Assembly: GCA_026709625.1 (NCBI GenBank)
Contig: JAPOSR010000055.1
Location: 1-37,844, forward strand
Length of the DNA stretch: 37,844 bases
Reading direction: 5' to 3'
From: Chloroflexota bacterium
Lineage (GTDB): Bacteria > Chloroflexota > Anaerolineae > Aggregatilineales > Phototrophicaceae
Part shown: positions 17,467 through 25,386 of the stretch, in pieces
How the letters are laid out: the number at the start of each line of letters is the position of its first letter
Position numbering within the stretch: the first letter of the stretch is position 1
Notes under the pieces: model-generated
Seen by the model: only the letters and a program-made list of their open reading frames with translations
Database searches by the model: none
Told to the model about the DNA's origin: nothing
Made by a program: the position numbers and the translations under genes

Positions 17467-17495
17467 ACTATATCAGCAGAGCGAACGGCGCACAA
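17467..17495 (-). promoter_or_regulatory. Candidate promoter of the CNNM-alkA pair
   Basis: On the minus strand TTGTGC (17490-17495) and TATAGT (17467-17472) are separated by exactly 17 bases. The predicted start of transcription lies about 20 bases before the ATG at 17441. Confidence 0.4.
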
Positions 17496-17587
17496 CCTTG
17501 CTCACGCCACAATCGTGTCAAAACATGCTGCCAGCGGGCGCGCCAAGTTTTTTTTTGATTATAGCGAATGCTTGCGAATAGCTGCGC

Positions 17588-18433
17588 TTATGCCAGCAGC
17601 AAGATGCCGATAAATGTCAGCGCGATGCCCACTGCCTGCGCGCGCCCCCACGATGCGCCGAACATCGCCAAACCCGCCAGGTACAAAATGATGATGCGCG
17701 AATTGTCGATAGCGATGGCATACGCGAGATTGGGCGCTTTGGCATAGGCGACGAAAAGCGCGGCATTGCCCAAAGTCGCGCAGACAATCACCGCGCCAAA
17801 CAAGTGGCTGTGCCGCAGCGACAGACGCAAGCTCGCCCTCTCGGCGGTGGCAGCGCCCAAAAAGCCCAAGCCAGCCACCAGCAGCACGATGATCAGCGAT
17901 ACTTCGCCACTGACGCCATCATCGTTGGCAAAGCGAACAAATATCGAGACCAGCGCGAATGACAGCCCGCCCAGCAACGCCCAGCTCACCCAGGCGATTG
18001 AGAAGTCTTTGCCGCGCATCTGCCAAGCGCCCGAAACAGCCAGCACGCCCACAACAATCAAGACGATGCCACCCAGGCGCAGCGCTTCGAATGGCGCGCC
18101 CAGCAGCAGCAGTGAATACACAAATGTAAGGATGAGCCGCCACGACATCACCGCCTCGATATAGCCGATATTGCCTTGCAGCCGAATCGCGCGGTTGTAG
18201 GCATAGTTGCCCAGCATGCTCGTCAAGCCCGACAGCGTCAGCGGCAGGATATTGCGGACGATGCCATCTACATCGGCAGGGCGCAGAAACAGCAAGCCCA
18301 GCGCCAAAGCCGCGCCCAGCCAGGCATAGGTCATAAATGTGTTGATGGCGTAATGCCGCTGCAGCCGTTGGAACACCAGCGCCTGCGCCGACAAACCCAC
18401 CGCTGAGATGACCGCGGCCGAAAACCAGTCCAT
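17588..18433 (-). CDS. EamA/DMT family transporter
   Basis: This 281-residue, strongly hydrophobic protein shows about ten membrane helices arranged as two similar halves, the pattern of drug/metabolite (EamA) exporters. Recognisable points are GLTSMLGNYAYNRAIRL in the first half and the GIALTFIGILLLA terminal helix. Substrates of this family range from amino acids to nucleotide sugars and cannot be predicted. It begins six bases after the stop of the NUDIX gene, so the two form an operon. Confidence 0.85.
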   Translation of the reverse strand: MDWFSAAVISAVGLSAQALVFQRLQRHYAINTFMTYAWLGAALALGLLFLRPADVDGIVRNILPLTLSGLTSMLGNYAYNRAIRLQGNIGYIEAVMSWRLILTFVYSLLLLGAPFEALRLGGIVLIVVGVLAVSGAWQMRGKDFSIAWVSWALLGGLSFALVSIFVRFANDDGVSGEVSLIIVLLVAGLGFLGAATAERASLRLSLRHSHLFGAVIVCATLGNAALFVAYAKAPNLAYAIAIDNSRIIILYLAGLAMFGASWGRAQAVGIALTFIGILLLA

Positions 18434-18439
18434 TTGCCC

Positions 18440-19090
18440 CTAGCCCGTTTCGCGCATGGCGAATTGTCTGGCGCGCAAGAGTCGCCCCTCCAGTTCGCTG
18501 AGCATGATGGCAGTCGCCCCCCAGACTTTGTAGCCGCTTAAGGCATAGTAGGGGACACGCACATCCACGCCGCGAATCAGCCGCCGCTCTTCGGCTTTGC
18601 GCTCGGGATGCAGCAGATCGTCCAAGGCGAAAGTGAACAATTCCGCAACTTCAAAAGCATTTGGCGAAAAAGCAGGTATGCCGACATACCGCGCCACCAC
18701 TGGCGTCACATCATAATGCGAGGCGGGGATGTAGAGCTTGGCGAGCCGGCCCAGGGGCTGTACGCGCGCCGGGCAGATGCCGATTTCTTCGACAGTTTCA
18801 CGCCGTGCCGTGTCTAGCGCGTCTTTGTCGCCAGGCTCGACGCGGCCGCCAGGGAAGCTGACTTGTCCGCTGTGTCCCCGCAGATCGGCATTGCGCAGAG
18901 TCAGCGCCGACTGCAGGCAGCCAGCCGCATCGTCAAAGACGAGGATCATAACCGCTGCCTGTTTTGGGGGGTCGGCGCGTTTTTCCCAGCCGCGTGGCGC
19001 TGGCACCATCAGTCGCTGCGCAGCCCGCGCATCAAAGCGGCTCAGCCGAAGCGCCCGCCGCAGGTCATGGATGGTTATGCAAGTAGACAC
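18440..19090 (-). CDS. NUDIX hydrolase, CoA pyrophosphatase type (NudL-like)
   Basis: This 216-residue protein has the NudL/CoAse signature LRGHSGQVSFPGGRVEPGD directly before the NUDIX helix RRETVEEIGI. Members split coenzyme A or its derivatives into 4'-phosphopantetheine and 3',5'-ADP, using Mg2+ or Mn2+ bound by the glutamates of the REtvEE helix. The GTG start at 19090 lies inside a short stretch (GTAGACACAGG) shared with repeat copy B, so the first residues may be repeat-derived or the real start may be further in. It is followed by the EamA transporter gene. Confidence 0.82.
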   Translation of the reverse strand: MSTCITIHDLRRALRLSRFDARAAQRLMVPAPRGWEKRADPPKQAAVMILVFDDAAGCLQSALTLRNADLRGHSGQVSFPGGRVEPGDKDALDTARRETVEEIGICPARVQPLGRLAKLYIPASHYDVTPVVARYVGIPAFSPNAFEVAELFTFALDDLLHPERKAEERRLIRGVDVRVPYYALSGYKVWGATAIMLSELEGRLLRARQFAMRETG

Positions 19091-19194
19091 AGGGGTAACT
19101 TGGGGTTGGCGCGCTTCATAGACGCGAAGTCGCGCGGCAATGCCCTTGGGCGGGCCGACAAGTAGACAAAATTGCTGAAAGCGACCGTCGAGCC

Positions 19195-19434
19195 TCAGCC
19201 ATACCAGGCGCGGCGTTTGCGCAATGACACGCCCGCTTCTGCCCCACTGCGCCGGGCTGTGCGCACCCGTCCGCGCGAGTCGATGTGGACTTGGCCCGCC
19301 TTTTGCAGCCGCTCAAACTCCTCTGGCGTTATCGCAGGCGCTGGCTCGCCGCCCAGACGTTCCAGCCGATCGCCCAGGTTGTCGCCTTCGTCGCTTTCCA
19401 TATCGTCATTTCGGTTGGTGTTTTCGTCGCTCAT
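19195..19434 (-). CDS. Small acidic hypothetical protein
   Basis: This 79-residue protein has a very acidic N-terminus (MSDENTNRNDDMESDEGDN), a short helix (TPEEFERLQKAGQVHID) and a basic C-terminus (RSGAEAGVSLRKRRAWYG). The ATG has AGAGGGA at good spacing and an upstream extended -10 box, which supports it as a real gene. No family is recognised. It lies between the DUF5996 and NUDIX genes on the same strand. Confidence 0.55.
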   Translation of the reverse strand: MSDENTNRNDDMESDEGDNLGDRLERLGGEPAPAITPEEFERLQKAGQVHIDSRGRVRTARRSGAEAGVSLRKRRAWYG

Positions 19435-19498
19435 TCATTCCCTCTGCAACAGTGTGCCGATATTGCCAGACTCGCTCATCCGCAATGCATTCATGGCG

Positions 19499-19507
19499 AT
19501 CATACCA
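19499..19507 (-). promoter_or_regulatory. Extended -10 promoter for the small acidic protein
   Basis: On the minus strand the sequence reads TGGTATGAT, an extended -10 element about 65 bases before the ATG at 19434. A second -10-like TATACT lies close upstream with TTGGTA about 18 bases before it. Confidence 0.3.
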
Positions 19508-19624
19508 CAAGTATAGTCAATCCAGGCCGGCTTTACCAAAGGACAATCGCTGCAAATCGAAAGCCCGCAGCGCGCAACCGCCACATCCGCCAAGCGAACA
19601 GCGCAACTGTCGCGCTGGCCGGGC

Positions 19625-20416
19625 TCATGCCAGCAGAGCCGCCGCGTTTCGCGCATATTCCAGCAGAATGGATTCGCTCTGCCGACTCGGCTCTTCCAGC
19701 TCGCGCAGGTCGTCATAGGCCAAGTACAAGCCGGTGTAGCCCGCGGTTGTGGCGCTGGCTGGCGGAGCGAGCGTCAGCTGCAAGTAACCCGTCGGCTGCG
19801 ACCAGGCATAAGCGTACAGGTAGGGGCGCGGCAAACCCGGGCTGCTGGGCGCGAATCCGCAAGCGACATGGGCATCGCGGCGCTCGTCTGCCCCGCCGCC
19901 GGGAAACCACGCAAATCCCAGATCGAAATGATGCGCCCACAAAACGACTGGCGTTGCGCTGCCACCCAGTTGTTCGCGCACACTCGCCAAGACAGCCGCA
20001 AAGCCGTTCAAAATACGGATATAGTCATTGGCTTGCTGCGGGGCAATGGTCAGCGCCAGCTCGGCAGCCAGTTGTTTGGCTGATGGCGCGATGGAAGCGC
20101 CGCCACGGGACAATTTGTCTTGCAGCGCGCGCAGCAAGCTTTGCGGCGTTTCTCCGCGCAGGTCCAGCGTAAAGGCATGTTGCGACTCGCCCGCGCAAAG
20201 CAGTTGCAAAGCCGAACAGTCAAAAGACAGCGCAGCGCCAATCGGCAATTCGCCGGTGCTGAAGCCGCTGCGAGTCACATGCAGGCTGAACTGCCTGTCG
20301 TTGGGCAATTTGTCGCCAGCCGCAACCCGAACCGCGCTGAGCACAAGCGCCACCTGGTGCAGGGCAGCGCGCGTATCATCCCAGTTGCGCAAGGCTGGCA
20401 ATGGCATGGTGAGCAT
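19625..20416 (-). CDS. DUF5996 family protein
   Basis: This 263-residue protein matches the DUF5996 pattern: WDDTRAALHQVALVLSAVRV at the start, then LHVTRSGFSTGELPIG, SFDCSALQLLCAGE, VVLWAHHFDLGFAWFPGGG and YLYAYAWSQPTGY. The function of the family is unknown. It is a soluble protein with no signal peptide or membrane segment. The ATG at 20416 is preferred, with GGAAAGG upstream; a TTG at 20422 would add two residues. Confidence 0.75.
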   Translation of the reverse strand: MLTMPLPALRNWDDTRAALHQVALVLSAVRVAAGDKLPNDRQFSLHVTRSGFSTGELPIGAALSFDCSALQLLCAGESQHAFTLDLRGETPQSLLRALQDKLSRGGASIAPSAKQLAAELALTIAPQQANDYIRILNGFAAVLASVREQLGGSATPVVLWAHHFDLGFAWFPGGGADERRDAHVACGFAPSSPGLPRPYLYAYAWSQPTGYLQLTLAPPASATTAGYTGLYLAYDDLRELEEPSRQSESILLEYARNAAALLA

Positions 20417-20483
20417 AGACAAAGCCTTTCCTTATTCTTGATGTTAGCCTCTCGGCAGCAAACATGCAAACTGTGGTGTAGAT

Positions 20484-20636
20484 GGGAGTGGCTAATTGCG
20501 TGGATATGGCAACCAAGCCCCCAGAACGAGGGAAGGGGAGTTTTTCCTGCGCTTCCGCAGCATGGTAGCCCCTCCCTCATTTTGGGGGAGGGGTTTGGGG
20601 TGGGGGCAACGCGTATCCACAAAAATCGCCACTCCC
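20484..20636. repeat. Intergenic TIR repeat, copy C (153 bp, cleanest copy)
   Basis: The most regular member of the family. The left end GGGAGTGGCTAATTGCGTGG and the reverse-complemented right end GGGAGTGGCGATTTTTGTGG match over about 23 bp with few mismatches. The interior contains a long imperfect hairpin (GAGGGAAGGGG with CCCCTCCCTC, enclosing CTGCG-CTTC-CGCAG), then CCTCCC-TCATTTT-GGGGGAGG and TTTGGGGTGGGGG. It lies in the 426-base gap between the DUF5996 gene and the aminotransferase. Confidence 0.8.
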
Positions 20637-20726
20637 GCGTGGGCTGGCACTCGTCCCCGCCAATGTTGCGCCAGGATAATCCTACATAGTGAACAAGTAA
20701 ATAGGAAAAAAAGCAGCATATCAGCG

Positions 20727-20810
20727 TATAATTCATACATATTGTACAATAATTGACCTGTGAATTGGCGGCAGTTGTGCGAGGCTTCGCGGTCGGGGCT
20801 GTGCTACAAA
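20727..20810 (+). promoter_or_regulatory. AT-rich promoter region upstream of the aminotransferase
   Basis: This AT-rich stretch contains TATAAT (20727-20732), a perfect palindrome ATTGTACAAT (20741-20750) and, nearest the gene, an extended -10 TGCTACAAA (20802-20810), about 35 bases before the ATG at 20843. Which element is used cannot be told. No gene lies in 20637-20842. Confidence 0.35.
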
Positions 20811-20842
20811 ATGCGTGGCTTGACTCAACAGGAGACACAGCG

Positions 20843-22039
20843 ATGAATCGGCACTTGGCAAAGACCGTGCGAAATCTGCGACCATCTGGCATTCGGCGCT
20901 ATTTTGATATCGTCGACAGCCTGGACGATGTGGTGACACTGGGGATCGGCGAGCCCGATTTTGTCACCCCGGCGCACATCCTGGAAGCGGGCATGCACAG
21001 TCTGCGCGCGGGCAAAACCGGCTACACTTCGAATGCGGGCACGACAGAATTGCGCGCGGCGATCGCGACTCATATTGAGCGGCGTTATGGCTTGCGCTAT
21101 GCCGCCGATGACGAAGTGCTGGTCACCGTTGGAGTCAGCGAAGCACTCTTTCTGGCATTGAAGACGCTGCTTGATGCCGGCGATGAAGTTTTGGTCGTGG
21201 AGCCTTGCTTCGTTGCCAATCCAGCCTTGGTCGAGATGACGGGCGGAGCGCCGGTGCCGGTGCCAACTTCGGCTGAAGACGACTTCCAGGTCACTGGCGC
21301 AGCGCTGGAGGCGCACATCACGCCGCGCAGCAAAGCGATCTTGCTCAGCTATCCCAGCAACCCCACCGGCGCTGTCTTGACCCGCGAGCACCTGCTGCAA
21401 GTCGCCGAAGTCGCGCGCAAGCATGACCTGGTGGTCATCTCGGACGAGATCTATGAGCGCCTGGTATATGGCAGCCAGCACATCAACTTTGCGACGCTGC
21501 CCGGCATGCGCGAACGCACGATCGTGCTCAGCGGCATGAGCAAATCATACGCCATGACCGGCTGGCGAATCGGCTATGTGACCGCTCCGCGCGCCTATAC
21601 GCAGGCGATGTACAAGCTGCACCAGTATCTGATCATGGCTGCGCCGACCATGGGGCAGGCGGCGGCGCTGCAAGCCATTCGTCATGGTGAAAACGACATT
21701 GAAGCGATGCGGCGGCGCTATGGCCAGCGACGCCGACTGCTGGTCGATGGCTTCAACGGTCTGGGGCTGCGCTGTTTTGAACCGCGCGGCGCATTTTATG
21801 CCTTCCCCAGCATCGCCAGCACGGGCATGGATGACGAAACTTTCTGCGAGACTTTGCTGAAAGACGAGCGGCTGGCGCTCATCCCCGGCCGCGCCTTTGG
21901 AACGAGCGGCGCTGGCTATGTACGCGCCAGCTATGCCACCAGCGAAGCGAATATCTTGGAAGCGCTGACGCGGCTGGAGCGATTTTTGGCGGCGCGCGGC
22001 ATCATCGAGCGGCAAGGAGCGCCGGCGCTGGTCGCGTGA
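20843..22039 (+). CDS. PLP-dependent class I/II aminotransferase
   Basis: This 398-residue fold-type I enzyme shows the AAT-I pattern: VTLGIGEPDFVTPAHI, GYTSNAGTTELRAAIA, VTVGVSEALFLALKTL, YPSNPTGAVL, VVISDEIYERLVY and the PLP-binding SGMSKSYAMTGWRIGY with Lys234. Such enzymes interconvert amino acids and 2-oxo acids; aspartate-type or MalY/PatA-like substrates are possible. The ATG at 20843 is supported by AGGAG; an upstream frame extension to 20753 is rejected. It is followed on the same strand by gatB after a hairpin. Confidence 0.92.
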   Translation: MNRHLAKTVRNLRPSGIRRYFDIVDSLDDVVTLGIGEPDFVTPAHILEAGMHSLRAGKTGYTSNAGTTELRAAIATHIERRYGLRYAADDEVLVTVGVSEALFLALKTLLDAGDEVLVVEPCFVANPALVEMTGGAPVPVPTSAEDDFQVTGAALEAHITPRSKAILLSYPSNPTGAVLTREHLLQVAEVARKHDLVVISDEIYERLVYGSQHINFATLPGMRERTIVLSGMSKSYAMTGWRIGYVTAPRAYTQAMYKLHQYLIMAAPTMGQAAALQAIRHGENDIEAMRRRYGQRRRLLVDGFNGLGLRCFEPRGAFYAFPSIASTGMDDETFCETLLKDERLALIPGRAFGTSGAGYVRASYATSEANILEALTRLERFLAARGIIERQGAPALVA

Positions 22040-22071
22040 ACAAGCGCAAGCGGCTGATGCTCAGCATACGC

Positions 22072-22101
22072 GCCCGCTCCTCAACATATTTTTGAGCGGG
22101 C
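22072..22101 (+). terminator. Hairpin downstream of the aminotransferase gene
   Basis: GCCCGCTC (22072-22079) and GAGCGGGC (22094-22101) form a perfect 8-bp stem with an AT-rich loop. No T-run follows, so factor-independent termination is doubtful. The sequence after it (CTTGGGGTGGGCGCGC) resembles the 3' part of the dispersed repeats and may be a decayed relative. Confidence 0.35.
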
Positions 22102-22179
22102 TTGGGGTGGGCGCGCCTTTGCATTCTGAACCAAATCGGCTATGGTTGGCGGGGTGATTTTGATTGCAGGTACGGTGCG

Positions 22180-23631
22180 ATGGATGAATGGACGACCATC
22201 ATCGGCTTGGAAGTGCATGCCGAGATGGCAACCGCCAGCAAGATGTTCAGCCGTTGCCCGGTGGTCGACAGCGGCGAAGCCGCGCCCAACAGCGCTGTCG
22301 ACGCGCTTTCGCTGGGCATGCCCGGCACCCTGCCGGTCATCAACAGGCAAGCTATGGAATACGGCATCATGGTCGGCTTGGCGCTGAATTGCGAAATCCC
22401 GCCCATCAACCAGTTTGCGCGCAAGAATTATTTCTATCCTGATCTGCCCAAGGGTTATCAAATCAGCCAATATGACCGCCCGCTGGCCGTCGATGGGCAC
22501 ATCATCATTGAGCTTGATGGCGAGCCCAAACACATCCGCGTCCGCCGCGCCCACATGGAAGAAGACACCGGCAAGCTCACGCACAGCATGGGTGGCAGCT
22601 TGGTCGATTACAACCGCGCTGGCGTGCCGCTGCTGGAGATCGTTTCCGAGCCCGACCTGCGCAGCGCCGCCGAAGCCGAAGCCTATGCGCGGAAACTCCG
22701 CTCGATCCTGCGCTATCTGGGCGTCAACAGCGGCGACATGTCCAAAGGCGTGCTGCGCTTCGAGGCCAATGTCAGCGTCAGACATCAGGACGATGCCGCC
22801 CTGCGCGAACGCACCGAGATCAAAAATCTCAACAGCATCCGCAATATGGTCAAAGCCATCGAGTATGAAGTGGCGCGGCAGATCAAAATCTACCGGCGCG
22901 GCGCGACCGTCAAGCCGGCCACGCTGGGCTGGGACGAAGCGACGCAAAGGATCCAGGTGCAGCGCTATAAGGAACGCGCCGACGAATACCGCTACTTCCC
23001 CGAGCCCGACCTGCCAGTGGTCGAGGTCAGCCGCGAGTGGGCGGCGCAGATTAAAAGCAAGCTGCCCGCCCTGCCCGATGAATTGCAAGCGCGCTTTGTC
23101 GACGACCTCGGCTTGAGCGCTTATGACGCGGGTGTGTTGACCGCCGAACAAGCTGTGGCGCAGTATTTTATGGCGCTGGTTGAGTTGGGGGTCGATGCCA
23201 AAGTGGCTGCAAATTGGCTTATGACCGAGGTCTTCCGCCTGATGAATGCCGCCGGAATCGATCGCGACGCCATCGCCTCGATTCCGCTTTCCGCCCAGCG
23301 ATTTGCCGGCTTGCTGACTTTGGCGCAAGCGGGCATGATCAACCAGAGCACCGCGCGCAAGCAAGTCTTGCCGGAGATGTGGACGAGCGGAAAGCATGCC
23401 CGCCAGATTGTCGAAGAACGCGGCTTGGCGCAGGTCAGCGATGCGGCGGTCATCGGCGACATCGTGGCTAAGGCGTTGGCTGACAATGAGGAGTTGGTGG
23501 CGCGCTATCTGGCTGGGAATGAAAAGGTCATCAACGCATTGTTTGGTAGAATAATGGGCGCGCTGCGCGGCAAAGGCGATCCAGCTGTGGTGCGCCGCGT
23601 TTTGACAGAAAAATTGGCGAAACTGGCATGA
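22180..23631 (+). CDS. gatB: Aspartyl/glutamyl-tRNA amidotransferase subunit B
   Basis: This 483-residue protein is GatB, the kinase/transamidase subunit that activates Glu-tRNA(Gln) or Asp-tRNA(Asn) before amidation. It opens TTIIGLEVHAEM and contains the family signature VDYNRAGVPLLEIVSEPD and GVLRFEANVSVR in the cradle domain. The C-terminal YqeY-like domain binds tRNA (GMINQSTARKQVL). gatA and gatC are not adjacent. The ATG at 22180 is chosen because the conserved start follows at once; the ribosome site is weak (AGG). A presence of GatCAB implies the indirect route to Gln-tRNA or Asn-tRNA. Confidence 0.96.
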   Translation: MDEWTTIIGLEVHAEMATASKMFSRCPVVDSGEAAPNSAVDALSLGMPGTLPVINRQAMEYGIMVGLALNCEIPPINQFARKNYFYPDLPKGYQISQYDRPLAVDGHIIIELDGEPKHIRVRRAHMEEDTGKLTHSMGGSLVDYNRAGVPLLEIVSEPDLRSAAEAEAYARKLRSILRYLGVNSGDMSKGVLRFEANVSVRHQDDAALRERTEIKNLNSIRNMVKAIEYEVARQIKIYRRGATVKPATLGWDEATQRIQVQRYKERADEYRYFPEPDLPVVEVSREWAAQIKSKLPALPDELQARFVDDLGLSAYDAGVLTAEQAVAQYFMALVELGVDAKVAANWLMTEVFRLMNAAGIDRDAIASIPLSAQRFAGLLTLAQAGMINQSTARKQVLPEMWTSGKHARQIVEERGLAQVSDAAVIGDIVAKALADNEELVARYLAGNEKVINALFGRIMGALRGKGDPAVVRRVLTEKLAKLA

Positions 23632-23659
23632 TAGAGCGAATTTAACGGAGATATTCGCT

Positions 23660-24172
23660 ATGACCTGGCATCAGACAATTGTTGTTGGCAACCTGGGCAG
23701 CGACCCAGAACTTCGTTACCTGCAAAGCGGACAAGCCGTTTGCAACTTCAGCGTCGCGGTCAGCGAGCGTTGGCGCGACCGCAATTCGGGCGAGCAGCGC
23801 GAGAAAACAACCTGGTACCGCGTGGCGGCATGGGGACCCCTAGCCGAAACTTGCAACACCTATTTGTCCAAGGGCAGGCAGGTCATGGTTACTGGCAATG
23901 TGAGCGCGCGCGGCTATTTGAACAACAATGGCGAGGCGGCGGCATCGCTGGATTTAACAGCCCGAGAGGTTCGCTTCTTGGGCAATCGGGGTGGCGATCA
24001 AGACCAATATGGCGGCGGACAGCAGCGCGGCGGCTATCAAGGCAGACAGCAGCAGGGTGGCTATCAAGGCGGCCAGCAGGGTGGCTATCAGCGCGGCGGG
24101 CATCAACAAGACGATCGCGCCGCGAATTATCCAGACTCGCGCCCTCAGACATCAGACGACATCCCGTTTTAG
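23660..24172 (+). CDS. ssb: Single-stranded DNA-binding protein
   Basis: This 170-residue protein has an OB fold (about 1-108: HQTIVVGNLGSDPELRYL, CNFSVAVSERWRD, TWYRVAAWG, GRQVMVTGNVSARGY), a flexible Gly/Gln/Tyr-rich linker with repeated GGYQGGQQ-type units, and the acidic tip DDIPF that recruits repair and replication partners. It coats single-stranded DNA as a tetramer. The ATG has GGAGA upstream. It is 28 bases after gatB and 3 bases before the SDR-like gene. Confidence 0.95.
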   Translation: MTWHQTIVVGNLGSDPELRYLQSGQAVCNFSVAVSERWRDRNSGEQREKTTWYRVAAWGPLAETCNTYLSKGRQVMVTGNVSARGYLNNNGEAAASLDLTAREVRFLGNRGGDQDQYGGGQQRGGYQGRQQQGGYQGGQQGGYQRGGHQQDDRAANYPDSRPQTSDDIPF

Positions 24173-24175
24173 CGC

Positions 24176-24856
24176 GTGACAGCCTTTGCCATTGACCTGT
24201 CTGGCACAGTCGCGTTGGTAACGGGCGCGGGCGCGGGCAGTGGGCGGGCGATTGCGCTGTCGCTCGCGGGTTGTGGCGCGGCGGTGGCGGCAGCCGATCT
24301 CAATATTGAGCGCGCCGACGCCACCAGCCAGCTAATCCACAGTCGCGGCGGGACAGCCATCGCGCTGCGCGTCGATATTTCCAACCGTTTTCAAGCCGCC
24401 AACATGATCGAACAGACGCGCGATGCCTTTGGACAGCTGCGCTTGCTGGTCAATGCGGCCAGCATCTGCCACGTCCGGCCCCTGCTGCAGGTTGATGAAT
24501 GGGAGTGGCGGCGGCAGCTGGAGGTGAATCTGGGCGGACTATTCTTTTGCATGCAGTTGGCTGCGCGCGTGCTGGCGGACGAGGGTGGCGGCGCGATCAT
24601 CAATGTGCTGCCCGCAGAGGCGCTGGCGACTCTGCCCGCGGGCGTCGGCGCTGTGGCAGGCGCGGCGGGCGTCATCGGCTTGACTCGGCAGGCGGCGCGC
24701 GAACTGGCGGAATACAAGATCCGCGTCAATGCCATCGCGGCTGGCGACCGGCGCGATCCTGTCACCAACCTAGCGCTGTTCTTGGCTTCGCAGGCCGCAA
24801 ACAGCATCAGCGGGCAGCTTTTCTACAGCGACCGCCCATATCCGCATTGGAGCTAG
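24176..24856 (+). CDS. SDR-fold protein lacking the catalytic triad
   Basis: This 226-residue protein has a normal Rossmann nucleotide-binding start (VALVTGAGAGSGRAIALSL, the TGxxxGxG motif at 16-23), the NAA motif (93-95) and Asn118 in EVNLGG. The active site is not conserved. Aligned on IGLT (167-170), the expected Tyr and Lys of YxxxK are Ala159 and Ala163, and the expected Ser is Pro146. It is therefore unlikely to act as an ordinary dehydrogenase and may bind NAD(P) or another ligand without catalysis. The start is a GTG three bases after the ssb stop, so it is co-transcribed with ssb. Confidence 0.82.
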   Translation: MTAFAIDLSGTVALVTGAGAGSGRAIALSLAGCGAAVAAADLNIERADATSQLIHSRGGTAIALRVDISNRFQAANMIEQTRDAFGQLRLLVNAASICHVRPLLQVDEWEWRRQLEVNLGGLFFCMQLAARVLADEGGGAIINVLPAEALATLPAGVGAVAGAAGVIGLTRQAARELAEYKIRVNAIAAGDRRDPVTNLALFLASQAANSISGQLFYSDRPYPHWS

Positions 24857-24860
24857 CCAG

Positions 24861-25373
24861 TCAGCAGGCTGCCGCGCCCAACAGCCGCTTGTAGGCAGCA
24901 GCCAGCGCCTGCCATGGGGTGATATCCCAATAGCGGCGCGCGGAACCCGATGGCGATGGCAGGACGAAACAGCGCGTCTGCCCAATGGTTTCCGCTTGCC
25001 AGCCATAGGCGGCCGGCTTGCCCGCGGGCTGGCTCGAAAAAATGCGCCAGGCGGTCTTGCTGGTGAATGCCGCGAGCTTGGGCTGATAGTGGCAAAGCTT
25101 GTTGCGCAGCGCCACAACATCGCCCGGCGTGATGATGATATCGCTGTCGTTTCCCGCGCTGCGCTTGCAGAGGTCGGTCAAGCCAATGCCCAGCTCCAGC
25201 AGATTGCGAAAATCTGCAGGCGCGAATTGGCATGATGTGAAACCAGCTTCATGCAGCGCGCGCCAAAAACGGTTGCCAGGATGCGCATAATAGGCAGTCG
25301 CTCGCGCCGATGCAAGGCTGGCTGCTGTGCCACAGAAGACCACGGCCAAGCCATGAGCCAACGTATCCGGCAA
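24861..25373 (-). CDS. mug: Mug-type G/U mismatch-specific DNA glycosylase
   Basis: This protein of about 170 residues matches the Mug/TDG family: AVVFCGTAASLASARATAYY near the start, then AHPGNRFWRALHEAGFT, LGIGLTDLCKR and the C-terminal LPSPSGSARRYW. Such enzymes remove uracil, or ethenocytosine, opposite guanine. The length fits E. coli Mug. The start is uncertain: TTG at 25373 is chosen because the frame upstream runs into the preceding gene in a wrong frame; GTG or TTG codons further in are alternatives. It follows the PsbP-like gene by 13 bases. Confidence 0.85.
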   Translation of the reverse strand: MPDTLAHGLAVVFCGTAASLASARATAYYAHPGNRFWRALHEAGFTSCQFAPADFRNLLELGIGLTDLCKRSAGNDSDIIITPGDVVALRNKLCHYQPKLAAFTSKTAWRIFSSQPAGKPAAYGWQAETIGQTRCFVLPSPSGSARRYWDITPWQALAAAYKRLLGAAAC

Positions 25374-25386
25374 GGCCGCGGCTGCG

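Noticed and set aside
19435..19716. Cys-containing short open frame upstream of the small acidic protein
   Set aside because: Half of it overlaps the DUF5996 gene in another frame, no start has a ribosome site, and the rest coincides with a likely promoter.
22081..23397. 438-codon open frame antisense to gatB
   Set aside because: Shadow of gatB; no protein family motif and GatB motifs are continuous on the plus strand.
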